Shown: in pieces, positions 34,219-46,229 of the stretch
Layout of the letters: each line of letters starts with the position of its first letter
Position numbering within the stretch: the first letter of the stretch is position 1
The notes under the pieces: generated by a model
Told to the model about the DNA's origin: nothing
The model's database searches: none
The model's input: only the letters and a program-made list of their open reading frames with translations
Made by a program: the position numbers and the translations under genes
Source: Centrapalus pauciflorus
Lineage: Eukaryota; Streptophyta; Magnoliopsida; Asterales; Asteraceae
NCBI GenBank assembly: GCA_020465985.1
Contig: JAANYP010002997.1
Coordinates: 1-64,000, forward strand
Direction: 5' to 3'
DNA length: 64,000 bases

Positions 34219-36774
34219 TTTAGTATACTTTATATACAATTAAGTTTTGTTGTCAATTTACTCTTTTATTTTCTATATTTAATATTTTGCATGTATTTTA
34301 ATTTTAGGATATAATTGTTTGAGGAAGATTACATAAAATTTTAAAATTTTGCAATTAAGATAAGGTACAAGAATTTTTGTAAAAAAAGAAAAATATTTAA
34401 TGTAAAATGATATTGATTACTGGTTAAGAAGGTAACCAATCAGTCAAAGTCATTATGTTTGACATATCGCTAACTTTGCAATAGCCATGATAACTTTTGC
34501 TGATGTGGTAATACACATATACTTGATATTTCTTTTGTTTATTTATTAACTGTTTATTAAATTAATTATTTATTGAAGGTTTTTAATTTTTTATGCTCTT
34601 TACATAATACTTATCATTGCACTTTTGCTTAATGATATTATTGATCTTCTTCATTTGACATTTATATGGACGACAAAGCTTGTTCATCGTTATTTCGTGT
34701 TCCGATCAGTTGGCCACCACCTTTGTTTTAGGATGGCCGCATGGAGCCATCCCTTCTCCTGCTAATCCCAACCATAATCAGGCTCGTTGTTGAGTTTTAA
34801 TTCAAGTTTAAATGTTTCAGTTACTCAATAACGAGCCTGTAAAATTTTAATTCTTTCGTAGACATAACTTAGATAACATCACTATCGAAGATAACATGTT
34901 AAATTGTTCTCTTTTTTAAAACGGAAAATTTCCATATACATCAATTGAAAGTTATAAAATATTGTGTATACCCAAAATACAAAGTTTTTTACACTTAACG
35001 TTGTACAAGTTTTAGCCGGTTTGCCCTCCTTTTCATTCTATTGAGTACGTTTCATTAAACACCTTTTATAGACTTTTATGTCAACGACTTTTATTTTGTT
35101 TTGGCCGCAAAGCAAATTTTTAAAAATATAATATAGCTTTATTTAAGAAATTTTCTTCTAATAATACTGAAATATTTTCTTATTTTACAAACCATTTTTC
35201 AAAAGGGTTTTATTTAGGTCTATGTGTACACAACTACCCATTCAGAAAGTTACCAATGATTAATTACTATTAATAAATAAAAAACTTACAATAAGTTTTA
35301 GACAAACTTTAATGAACCATGGTCACACATCTTGTTAGGGCAGCAAAAGATGGAGTGTTTGTTTACTTTTTAATGGAATCATTAAAAAGTCATTCAAAGG
35401 TAAAATGATCTCTTAATGATTCCATTAAGAGTTAAATAAACATGACCTAACTTAACCTAGACAGCACGATGATGAGTTAACCCAAGCTCAAGCTCGGCTT
35501 TAGAATAACTTAAACTTAGGTCGAGCTCTACTGAATTTTTCTTTTTTGACATTTGACTCGAGTTGCTCAGTAACAGTTTGATTTATTTGTAGCCATAATA
35601 AACTTCAATGAAGCATTGTCGGTCACGACTGTTCAATGAACTTCAAGTAATCATGGCTGGTCAGTGGTCACAACCCTTTAAATAGCCATCGCCTTACGGT
35701 CCCATCGACAAACTTCAGTTTTGTTCCACCTGCAAGATTTACATCCATTAAAACATATAACTATAAGCTTGATTTGAAAGATGAACAACTCATGACCTTC
35801 TCTAGCTAGTCAATGTCAATCCCACCTCGTGTCTTCACCCCACCACATATAAAATCAAATTTGAAAATCTTTCACCCCATTATTCAATGTAAAATCCAAA
35901 TCACTTTCACATTAAAACCCCAAACATCAAGAAAAAATAAAAGGTCAACGTTTTCAAGGTTACGCTGCGACTTACGCTCACATAAGTGTTTTGAAATCAC
36001 TAGATTAAATAAATACGTTTAAAATATAATACGAATGAGAAATACTATAAAACCCCACATGGTTATTTGGTAAAACCATAGTTACGACTTACCCTGTGTT
36101 CTCAAATTAGGGAAGGAGAAGAAAGAAAAACTATGAAGGAAAGAAAGGGCAGAGAAATGATCCATTTTTTCTTTCTTTCCCTTTCTTTTTGTAATTGGGT
36201 CGAAAATTTTGAGGGGAATATCAACCCCAATTTTCTTCCTGATAACAACTTTCTTTTTCTTATGTTTAATGGAGAACACAAATTTTTTTTTTTTTTTGTT
36301 TCTTCTACTTTCTTCTTTCCTTTATTAATTTTGTTTCAAGAACAGAGTGTAGAAGAGATAAATAGTAAGCATGATATAAAATAGAAGATGTGTTTAGTAA
36401 AGTAGTTGGAGCTAAAGTTCAAAGATATAAAATAGACATAAAAATCCATATAAGTTAATAAATCAATTTAAAATCATAATTGAATAAGGGTACTTGGATA
36501 ATTTTATATTCATAAGTTTAAGCTACTTTAGGATTTTAACTTCCTACAAAAAATTAATCTAAACACAACTTATGAATAAAAGAGAATTGAACATATTAAA
36601 TACCAAAAGTTTAAACTACCATATGTTGCATGTCATATAGGCCCGAAGTATCTTTATTTTCTTAGTTTTCTTTCCTAAAAATAATTTAAGAACACAAACT
36701 TAAACTACCATTTTTTAGGAAAAAGAATTGAACACACTCAATCCACTTGTGAATATAAAATCGTAATAGAAGAT
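34219..36774. other. AT-rich intergenic DNA
   Basis: Includes a hairpin at 34779-34839, a small MITE-like inverted pair at about 35357-35453 (TGTTTGTTTACTTTTTAATG / AGTTAAATAAACATGACC), and a purine/pyrimidine-biased stretch at 36110-36330. Open frames at 35813-36384 are of biased composition and not believed. Confidence 0.4.
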
Positions 36775-37300
36775 GAAGATCCTCCAGTTCACCGACCGTC
36801 GGCCCTCTCACACCTCTATATCAATCCCAATTAAACTGAATATCACTAGAACCCTTGCCCACCCAAACATCATCCTTCCTTCCTTGATCTCCAATAACAT
36901 TCATCTCAACCCTATCACACACCTTAACTGAAGTATTACACTCAGCTCTAAACAAACAAGGAAACAAATCCTTAAGCCTAGAAAAATCTAGAACATACAA
37001 AGGTGATCTTTCCCAACCTTGATCCCAAAGACACCCCATAATAGAACCTATCCGATCCAGCTATTTGAGCCCCCAACACCACTCCCCAAGTAACCCAAGA
37101 TCTCATTTAACCCACCAGATTTTGAAACAATGAATAGAATCCCCAGACCCGAACCCACCCCAAAAGAAATGTCTCGTTACCCACTCAAGAATTTGAGTCA
37201 CACTTGCAGGAGCCCGGAATATGGAAAAGTAGTAAAAAGGCAAGTTTCCCAAAACAAATTTAACCAACGTAGCACGACCACCAATGTAAATCAACTTGGA
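36775..37300 (-). pseudogene. LINE (L1-type) reverse transcriptase fragment
   Basis: Read from 37294 down: IGGRATLVKFVLGNLPFYYF, FSIFRAPASVTQILEWV and RHFFWGGFGSGDSIH-KIWWVK, the typical stretch after the palm domain in plant L1-type retrotransposon reverse transcriptases. A frameshift later comes FPCLFRAECNTSVKV-DR and then DDVWVGKGSSDIQFN. Upstream (endonuclease, palm) and downstream (zinc finger, poly-A) parts are absent, so it is a dead, truncated copy. Confidence 0.8.
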
Positions 37301-38041
37301 TTTTCAACCCGAGAGTTTGGGTATTTTCAATTTTTCATACATATCCCTCGTATTTATATATTTTATTTATTTATGCTTTGATATTTTTGCTAATAACCCT
37401 TTTTAATAGGTATTCATGTTTGATTAACTATGGTTTGATAGTGATATATCAAGAGTACAACAAAGTACAAAGTTCAATATCTTCAAAATCAACCCTGGTT
37501 ATAAAAACTGTATACTTAATTCTTTTGTTGGTGGTTTGAAACTTTGAATAGAAGCAGCCCAGATAGACCGGCGACTACACCAGTTATTATTATTATACTT
37601 ATATATAAATGGGAAACAAATAAATAATAATAATAATAATATGCCTAATCGATCTTTCTCTCCACTCCACCAAGAAAAGATATCGGCCAAAAAGTCAAAC
37701 CCTGCATCTACGCTACAAAGACATTTGGTCAATGACTATCGTAGCGGTTTTACATCATCTAATAAATTTATGAAATCTATTCATTACATAACTTCAAAAG
37801 CAAAAGTCAGCATCCAAACTCATCAAAACACAACCGTTATGGGATTTGAAAATTAAAAAAATAAAATTAATGGTCAAACTATGCATTTACCATCGATTTA
37901 CGCATCTTTTAGGGGAGATTTCTGGAGTCTGCAAGGAAAAAACATTCGACCTAAAAAAGAAAGGTGCTAGAAGATCAGGTGTGGATACTTCTGTTCGGGG
38001 ATGTTTTGTCGATGCAGAGAGAAGGCTTACCGAAGAGGGTA
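37301..38041. other. 3' flank of the methyltransferase gene and intergenic DNA
   Basis: The right-hand 150 bp is probably the 3' UTR of the minus-strand gene ending at 38042. The rest shows short (ATT)n at about 37621-37640 and no recognised gene. Confidence 0.4.
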
Positions 38042-41000
38042 TTATGTTTCAGATTGTTGTCTTGCATCGGACCATAACATTGCTGTTGCCAGAAGTGCAA
38101 CGGTTGCAGTTTCAACTCGAAGGCGATGTGGCCCAAGGCCAACTGCTGTGGCTCCTGCTTCTAATATTGACTTTACCTCGGACTCTGTAAAGTCTGGAAA
38201 TACAACATTCACAAATGTAGCGTCACAATGGTAACTACCTACCTTAAAAGGCCGGAATTAAGTTGCAAAGTTTCATGGGGTTGTGAAAGTTAAAAGGCAT
38301 TAACTAGCCATTGATTTTATTTGAAACAAGGGTTGGTTCGGTTGTACTTCACTTGGGGGTCAGCTTAATTGGTTCAGTGTTATCAGTTGTTGGTTGATTT
38401 TCAAGGTTGTTTCTACATTTTGATGGGCCGTACTGCCTTTAGCATGCATTTTTAATGCTTCAAAAAAGATATAACAACGTAGAGAAATATTACAGACCAT
38501 AATCAATACAATCAGCATTTTGTGCGGTAATAAAAATAACAAAATAGGTTAATGCTTATTGACGTATATATAGAGAGGTGGAAGATCTTTTTTTGTATCC
38601 GATCTTGAGAAATGGCAGATGAACGAGATGATGATGTTTAGCTTAGCAAAAGGCCCTGTCCTCCTCAATTAGACAAATCATAACCCCCCCCCCCCCCCCC
38701 CCCCCTCTCTTTGTCCCCCACACAAAAGAAAACTCGATAAATTTACCAATGATTGGTTGGTCTATGTTACAAATTTGATGTTGAATAAACCAATATTTCT
38801 GATCAACTTGCATGCTGTTGGCTTCCTCGATATTTTGCAGATATGATAATATTGCTGCAAAAATTTATCAAGGTTGGAATGCAAACGGAATATAGTATAG
38901 TTAAATATTGCCTTATTGGTGCAATTGACCCTAATCATATCTATATTTATTTTCTTAGGGTTCGTTTGTTTTTACCTCTAATCACTTTTTTGTCTCTAAC
39001 GTCTGATTCGGTCAGACAAAAGAGGTAAAAACATGTTTGTTTTTCTTTTTCCAATCAGACCTCTAAAGTCTGAACGTCATCTTTTTGAAACAGATTTGTG
39101 AAAGGATCTATTATCTTTTCTCTAATCTCTAAAACTCATCAAAACCCCTATTTGATAAATTGTATGTAATAAGACATTTTATTAAATTAAAAAAACAAAC
39201 AATCTTATGTAAACAGATTTTAGATCTTTTTTAACATCTTATCAAACAGATGGTAAAAAGTGTTTAGACGTCTAAACTCTTAAAAAAACAAACGGAGCCT
39301 TAGACTCTCTCCTTGTATAACATTCTTACCACATGAGGCCACTACAACACGTAATAATACCATTTCCATCTCTTGTTTACTCAATAAGGAACTAGTAACA
39401 GGAAAGCTCGAAATTGGGATCACTGGAGAATGCAGTGTCCTCTGTGTGTGTGAGAGAGAGAGAGAGAAGCAAACATGCAAGATACTAACCGCCTTCAGGT
39501 CCAATGATAATGGAGCCAACAGACTCTCTTTGAGACAGAGCCAAAGCATTCAGAACCGGTGTAGCCTGTGCTGCAGCTATAAAACATAGTTTTGATTGTG
39601 AAACCTAAGGGAATGAGAAAGTAGAAACATGAGTGTTGTCACTAAAAAATAAATGACACTTCATACAATTTCAGACATGAGATAATCCTATATACAATAA
39701 AAGAATACCAAAATCCATGATAAATTATCTTCAACAATGATACAAGGCATCAGGCCTCCCAAGCACGCACGGATACAAGTGACTTACAATATGTAAGAGG
39801 CCACCAATCTCTAAAGGAGGGTTCAAAGTCATTTCATGCAGGCGTTGACCTACAAAACAGGTTAGGATTTATGAATAACGAGCTAAAGATGCAGACACAT
39901 ATGGAATAAGCTGGTTATGCACATTCTACTCCAACTCCAAGCAGTTTAGTTGGGAGTATTAGGCAGGTGTAATCAAGTCAAACCAACTTGTGAGCTAATT
40001 GGAAATGACTCAAAAAACATTTGAAAAATTACTAGCTTTAAGACGAGCTCAGGTATTAAAATATAAGCTTCTGCAGCTCAGCAAGCCTTGTCGAGATTAA
40101 GGTAAATTACATTCGTCTCCTTGTGTGTGTATTCTTAATTACCCTCATTATATTGAGTCGAGGACGGGTATTAAATTCATCTGCATTCCATTAAGCATAT
40201 TGAGAATACCGAGTCAAGTTGAGCCGAGCTCGAAAGTATAAATTACTTCATCAAACTTGAGCTTGAAATTATAGGTTTGATCAAGCTCGATTTGAGCTTT
40301 GAGCTGCGAGTAATAACGTCAAGTTGAGCTCAAGTTTAACACCGTATCAACTCAACTCGCTCCATTACATATTTAGCCCGTAGTATAGATATATGAAAAA
40401 TACCAAGTCAAGTTGAAAATGTCCCTAGTATACCGAGTCAAGTGGAGCCGAGCTCGAAAGAATAAAATACTTTTCATCAAGCTTGAGCTTGAAATTGAAG
40501 GTTTGATCAAGCTCAATTTGAGCTGCGAGTAATAACGTCAAGTTGACCTCGAGTTTAACACCGTATCAACTCAACTCGCTCCATTACACATTTAACCCCT
40601 GGTGTAGATATATAAAATGATACTTTACATTGTTTAACTGCAGCCAACATTACTCGTTGCAACCTATCCACTCTGTTCTCAGAAATTGAAGGAGAACGCT
40701 CAGTTAATAGCGGTGTTACACTGCTTGCTCCAAGCTCCTAAGATTATAAAGCATACAAATGATACTGCTGCAACTGCAAAATATAAGATCTAGTAAAGTA
40801 ACACCCACAGACTCTCCTCAACACATACTGTGCATTTCTCTATGAGCCAGTCAGATCGACCACCCTTCAGGGTACCTACATAGACATAAACGTGTCACCG
40901 AAGTTCAACCTCAAACACAAAAAGGACTTATTCACATCAAAGCATCAACTTTATTCACTGTCCATGTGACCCACCAAAAGCAGCAAACACATGCCACTGG

Positions 41001-43251
41001 ATTGTATTAGGAGATATAAATTTTGGATTCTCAAGAGCCACTACATCTGCTCCGGTGCGGTCAATCCTCTCTATGCATCCTTCAACCAGACCTCCTTTCC
41101 CATTAAAGAGCTCTATCCTTGCAGATTTATAAATTATGATGAAGAAAATACAGATAAATCATGTGTGGAAAGAAATAAATTGAGTTCCCAATATCCAAGA
41201 AATTAGTACTACCTCACAACAGAATACAGAAACATGTTTGTTTACAGTTTGTACAAAAATTATAGCACCTTCTAGGCTTCTACATTTAATTATGGATAAT
41301 ATGACTTATCAAATGTAATTCGACGAACATAGCCGGATTACGAAAGGTTTTAATCAGGATAGTCTAAAACAAATAGCATCTGCTGCCACCATCTCGCTCA
41401 TAACGCACTTCATACAATGGGTTAAGAGGTAGAGCTTGAATTTTACTTTGCTTGCACTATGTGCTCTGCTTAAGCATCATAGCATCGATGCTTTTAAGAT
41501 AAGAAATTATATAAATTCTGACCATGCATTGTAGCTTTGGTATTTGTTGGCCCCCTCCCCCTGTTAATATCACAAATTTAGAACGAGTAACATGCTACAA
41601 GTATAGTTATTCCAAATTATGTTACCATGTCTTCCTGCCTGCACCTGGTCTCCAACTCCCCCCTCAGGCCCTCTCCACTGCCTCTTTTTGCTAATATTGC
41701 TCAGATGCACTACTTTTTTCCTATTCGTACAAGTGACTAATCTCTTTCTCTTTTTATGTGTGATCCCCAGGACCCCTAGTAGAGAAGGGGAAGCATTATG
41801 GGCAACATACATTTTGGAGGCGCTTCTAAAACTAGTTATGGTTGTAGAGCAGTTTAGTGGCGTTTGATTGTGACTTAAGCAACTTAATGGGGAAGTTACA
41901 TATTTACATAATTCTGTTGGTCATATGAGTCGGTATGACTTCTATTTAATAGGAAAGCCATGGTGGATGATGCTTTCCTAATCATTTCACTCATCCAAAC
42001 CATATACCACCTAATGAAAGAGGAAAACAAATAGGTCTAGTTACTAGTTAGTAGTCACCTAGTAATTGTGCACCAGCATTTGCACCTTTAAAGCTGTTAG
42101 ATAACTTAATATGATCAATGCAAACAAAGAACTGAAATCCCCGTTCATGAGGAAGGCGATTCAAAACATCCAAGTTCATTAAAAAACAGGTGGAAGAAAA
42201 CTATCCTTTAACACTGCTACTTGTAAGCAATAAACTCACGATGAAGATCAATTCTTAAGTGATGCCATTAATAACTCAAGAACTCGGTTAAACTAGATTC
42301 TCTTCTGGACTTCTGGTTCTAGATCCGTTTTTTCTCCAATCACGTGTGAAAACGCAGAGTTTTGGTAAGGCATAAACAGATACAAGTAGAGAGCAAAGGT
42401 TAGTGAGGAGCTCTATGACCTTTCAGTTGCTGGTCTCTATGAAACTGTGTGTTGCTGTTTACTAAGGTCGCATTGACCATAGAGTCATGCAAGTGCCCTT
42501 GGCCAGGAAGATTTTGTTGCCGAACTTAGATGTCAAATGCCATGAGTACACCATTGTTCTGCAACCATAAATGCATAAAATAACCAATTCTAGAAATCAG
42601 TTCTCTCGTCTCTTTTTCTACTTTATTATCCAATGCATTGTCCACTGTGTTTACTCAGGCACATAGTTGTGAATCATAATCTTGAATTTCACTTCACATT
42701 ATATTGTCTATCGTTATCTTATCTGTAAAAGTCACTTGATACCTCAGCTCCCCTTGCATCGCAATTCAACTACAAGTTCTATTAGAGGGGTTTATTTTCT
42801 GACAACAACGAAAGCAATACACCGTAATGCCTTAAGACACAAGCGTGCATGATTAACAAAAAGTAAAGCATATGCGTGGGTGATCATAAGTTGAATACTT
42901 AGTTTGGATTCGGTGGTACCTGTCATCTGTGTTCAACCTTAGAACTTTAGTCATATGCCAGAATTCATCCCCTTGCACACGAATACCGGAACCCTAATTA
43001 ATGAAACAAAACAATCAACAGACCATAAAAGGTCGAGAATCAGAAGTAATTATCGAAAGCTTTCATCATGTGTGACTGTGTTAGTGAGAGAAGAGAATTG
43101 GGATTGCCTTGGAGGGAGGGAGGACGTCAGAGAAGAATCGAGGGAGACCGCCGCGAGATTGATCGGATGAGAATGCGCGGAGGGTGAAGGTTTTCCGGCA
43201 TGAAAGGTTAAGAACGACGGCGAATCGAGGGCTCCAACCTAGAACCTGCAT
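38042..43251 (-). CDS. RSME: RsmE-type 16S rRNA (uracil-1498-N3)-methyltransferase
   Basis: RsmE enzymes are SPOUT-fold methyltransferases that use S-adenosylmethionine to methylate N3 of a small-subunit rRNA uridine (U1498 in E. coli). Eight exons: 43108-43251, 42920-42993, 40975-41117, 40829-40875, 40629-40737, 39788-39849, 39490-39604 and 38042-38193; lengths total 846 nt, 281 aa plus stop, with all phases consistent. Motifs: RVQGDEFWHMTKVLRLNTDD (PUA-like N-domain), ELFNGKGGLVEG, FGTLKGGRSDWLIEKCTELG, TERSPSISENRVDRLQRV, and the knot motifs IIIGPEGDFTE (about 226-235) and AVGLGPHRLRVETAT (about 248-262). The N-terminus (MQVLGWSP... with RAFSS near residue 25) looks like an organelle-targeting presequence, so mitochondrial or plastid rRNA is the likely target. 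Intron 1 has a GC donor. Intron 7 holds a MITE and intron 5 a tandem duplication. Plus-strand frames at 37846-38234 are antisense to exon 8. Confidence 0.93.
38684..38705. repeat. poly-C tract in methyltransferase intron 7
   Basis: A run of about 22 C on the plus strand (G on the transcript). Confidence 0.9.
38958..39299. mobile_element. PIF/Harbinger-like MITE in methyltransferase intron 7
   Basis: Ends GGGTTCGTTTGTTTTTAC and (inverse) GGCTCCGTTTGTTTTTTTA, flanked by TTA on both sides (38955-38957, 39300-39302). 342 bp, non-coding. Confidence 0.75.
40213..40620. repeat. two tandem copies of a roughly 220-bp unit in intron 5
   Basis: Unit 1 starts at 40213 with GTCAAGTTGAGCCGAGCTCG and unit 2 at about 40437 with GTCAAGTGGAGCCGAGCTCG. 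Both run through GTTTAACACCGTATCAACTC and CGCTCCATTACA. They differ by a few substitutions and a short indel. Confidence 0.85.
42994..43107 (-). other. GC-AG intron (intron 1 of the methyltransferase)
   Basis: The exon 1 end is CCTCCAAG followed by GCAATCC, and the acceptor is TTAATTAG before GGTTCCGG. Only this split gives the continuous protein ...LPPSK|GSGIRVQGDEF. No GT donor nearby keeps the frame. Confidence 0.8.
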
Positions 43252-43927
43252 TTGAAGCTTGCAAAAAACAGTTTAGCACTCAGCTCCGGGGACTGTCGGA
43301 GAGACTATACGCTATACTACTATAGTGGAAGTTGAATTAACGACGACTGTGCAAACAGTAACCCCTTGGGCTGGTCTGCACAAGTTTTATACATCAACAA
43401 ACCGGGTTTGACCGGTTTTCGATTCAGATTAAAAAATAGACCGGTTTTTGTCAAAGGTTAAGTGTGTTTGTCAAAACCAGCTGTAGTTAGTTTTTAGTAG
43501 CTGGAGCTTTTCCAAAGTAAACAACCAAAATATTCACAGGAATAAGGAGGTGTGAAATTTGTTTCGATTATATTCCAACAAGAGGAGCAATTCATAAGTT
43601 AGTTTCTTAATTTAATTATTCAGTGATGATTGTTAGATGGTTTTGTGTTGATTCGTTGTAGAACCCCGTGTCAATCGAGTTTTAAAACGCATTTCGAAGT
43701 AATCGTACACTAAAATATATTATTGAATGCCAAAGACTTCATTGAATAAGTTTAGTAAACTGTATTAACATAATAATCTTCATTGATGGAAATTTTAGTT
43801 GATGTCGATGATGCTTGAGTATTCTCTGATTTTGTTATTGTACTTGAAGATGGAAAACAAGCTAACGATCAGTAATGTTGTTATCTGAGTGTATGTATTT
43901 TAAAATTCCCTATTAAACATACTCCGG
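43252..43927. other. 5' flank of the methyltransferase gene
   Basis: The first roughly 130 bp are GC-richer and likely hold the leader and promoter. No clear TATA box is visible. Beyond that it is AT-rich without features. Confidence 0.4.
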
Positions 43928-44395
43928 TAGGGATGTCCACGGTTCGGTTAGTAGCTAACATGTGAACCGTGTTTTCGGTTTCGGTTACCCGCGGTTCAGT
44001 TCACGGTTACCCGTCATACGCTTAAAAAGCAAATAAAATTATAGAATTATATCATTTTTAAGCAAAAATTCTATATAAGTTCAAAGTTATAGTAAACTAT
44101 TTAATTATAAATCTTAAAAGTTACACTAAATTATATCTAATAAAACGATTAAAATAAAAAATCAGTTCAAAATTTAGAATTTAACGTACTAGAATGTCTA
44201 AATGAGGGTATAAATAAAAACTACTAACTTGTATATATATATAATCGGTTCGGTTCGGTTATCCACGGTTTTCTAAAAATGAAAACCTAAACCACCCCGT
44301 GATGTTTTGGTTTAGGTTTTTTTTCGGTTTCGGATCAAGCGGTTTAAACGGTTCAGCTCGGTTTCTCGGTTTTCCGGTTTTGTTTGAACACCCCT
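43928..44395. repeat. CGGTTCGGTT-rich dispersed repeat
   Basis: It starts AGGGATGTCCACGGTTCGGT and ends TTTTGTTTGAACACCCCTAT, with many CGGTT / AACCG words at both ends around an AT-rich middle. The outer GGGATGTCC / GAACACCCC look like weak inverted ends. Probably a non-autonomous transposon. Confidence 0.5.
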
Positions 44396-45700
44396 ATATT
44401 CATGTATTGTAATGATCGAGAAATTTGAAGGAACTGTATATGATTATTGGTGTATTGTATGGAAGGTTGTTTGTGGTTGGCTAAGAATATTGATGTAACG
44501 ACGAGTTCCTTTGATCATATATCTTGATGAAAATTAGACGTGTTTTATTTAAAGAAAAAAATTATAATCCATAATATCAAATCCATAATATCGTTGACTT
44601 CTTTTTCTTATTCTTTATTGTTTAAGTGTTTAATTTATTATCAAATGTAGAATACTAGCTAGACTAATAAATTGTTATTTGTTTAACACTAAGTAAATGT
44701 AAGTTAGAATGATAGCTTAGATTGTTATTGTAGATTTGTTTACATAAGTATTATTAAAGTTTTTATTTTATCATATAATATGAACCAATTTTGAAAATAA
44801 AGTTATATGGATCCAAAAAGAAATTGTTTGTCAATGTCTCAGATGATGATCTAATAACTCGTTTTTATAATATGAAAACTCGTAAAGGACAATTATAGAA
44901 TCCAATTTCTTTGGGTTTGTAACTAATTTTTAGTTTTTACTTATTTGTTTTTTATTTAATCAAGATAAACGATTCGAATATTCAAATTTTGAAAATTTTT
45001 TAAAGAACCACAAATACTCGTACTTTCGTGGCGTTATTAAATTCTGACCCCTATAAAAAAACTTTTCTGAATCCGCCACTGATCTGAAGAGTGGGATGCC
45101 AAGAGAATCCACTAAATCAATAACACACTGTCAAAGCTTCCAAATAACCCCAAATGCCCAATTCTTTTAAATTTGTTCTTGCACTTTAATAAAGATTTGA
45201 GTGACATTCTCATCACATTATGGCATGTCTCGCCTCCAAGTTATAGATTTCTCCAACATTGGCATCTAATATTTTGTCATCTTCCATTTCCAAGTTGACA
45301 ACTCTTCGAAAATTATTCATAAGTGATTGTAATCTACTAATTGAACTACCACCTGCAACCGGAGGCCTAAAGAATCTTGAGGTATTTAATTCTCAATGAA
45401 CAAAACTTACATGCCTAACAAAGGAATTTGGATTGCTAACCAATTAAGTTGGAATGCTTGAAATAAAGGTTTTCTATGGACTGTGATTTATATCACTACG
45501 AAAGAAGCAAGTAGAGTATGAAAAGCGTTCCTCCTGCTGGAGTTTCATCAAAGCTTATATGGTTGAAGGAACTAAGCATTTGTGTGGACATGAATGGTGA
45601 CTGGTGGGAACTGGGAAGATGAGGTAAAAGGTGTTATTATCAGCTGTTTTACTAAAGTACGAAAGAGGGAATCTTTGAAACTAAATTTCCTAACCACCAA
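44396..45700. other. intergenic DNA with a transposon end near 45075
   Basis: CTGAATCCGCCACTGATC at about 45068-45085 is a partial inverse of GGGCGGATCCATGATT at 46214, suggesting ends of one dispersed element family. No gene is recognised. Confidence 0.35.
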
Positions 45701-45970
45701 CCTATGTTTATGGAGCAAAAGAACTTGGAAGTGATCCCTATTTATCCAAATTTGTCAAAATTCAGTTTCACTGTTGGTCCACTCTAACATCGTCTGATCA
45801 ATAATCGTATCCGACTTGACATTGCCAAGATGTTTATGAAACTTCCAAACTATCTCAAATACATAAACAGTGAAGTGGATAAAGACGTGATCTCCAGGGC
45901 AATAAAACAGCAAATGCTCTTTTATTACACATTCATCGCATTCGATCCTTATCTACCTTTGGACTTGTAG
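45701..45970 (-). pseudogene. possible LINE zinc-finger domain remnant
   Basis: The minus strand around 45955-45830 reads RIECDECVIKEHLLFYCPGD and HVFIHFTVYVFEIVWK. The spacing CxxC...HxxxxC followed by a VW pair fits the zf-RVT domain at the C-terminus of plant L1-type LINEs. No neighbouring reverse transcriptase was recognised, so the call is tentative. Confidence 0.35.
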
Positions 45971-46229
45971 AGATGGGAAATTCAGATTTTGCTTGTTGTG
46001 AGAGTGTAATGAGATTCTAGAGATTGTTAGCAACAGAAAAGAGAATTCTTATACTGGACCAGTTCTTGGATCATTAAAATACTTGTCAGTACATTACATG
46101 AAGAGTCTTCGTTGCATATGGAATGGGCCGGGTCAATTGGTAGTGGGTGTATTGTCAATCTAAAAACCCTGGCATTGTGTGCATGCCCTGAGTTGAATAC
46201 CCTTTTGACCACGGGCGGATCCATGATTT

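Noticed and set aside
37846..38234. Plus-strand frames of 114 and 77 codons
   Set aside because: They are antisense to the last exon of the methyltransferase, whose conserved PHRLRVETAT motif reads on the minus strand.
39280..39549. 89-codon minus-strand frame
   Set aside because: Out of frame with methyltransferase exon 7 and running into intron 7.
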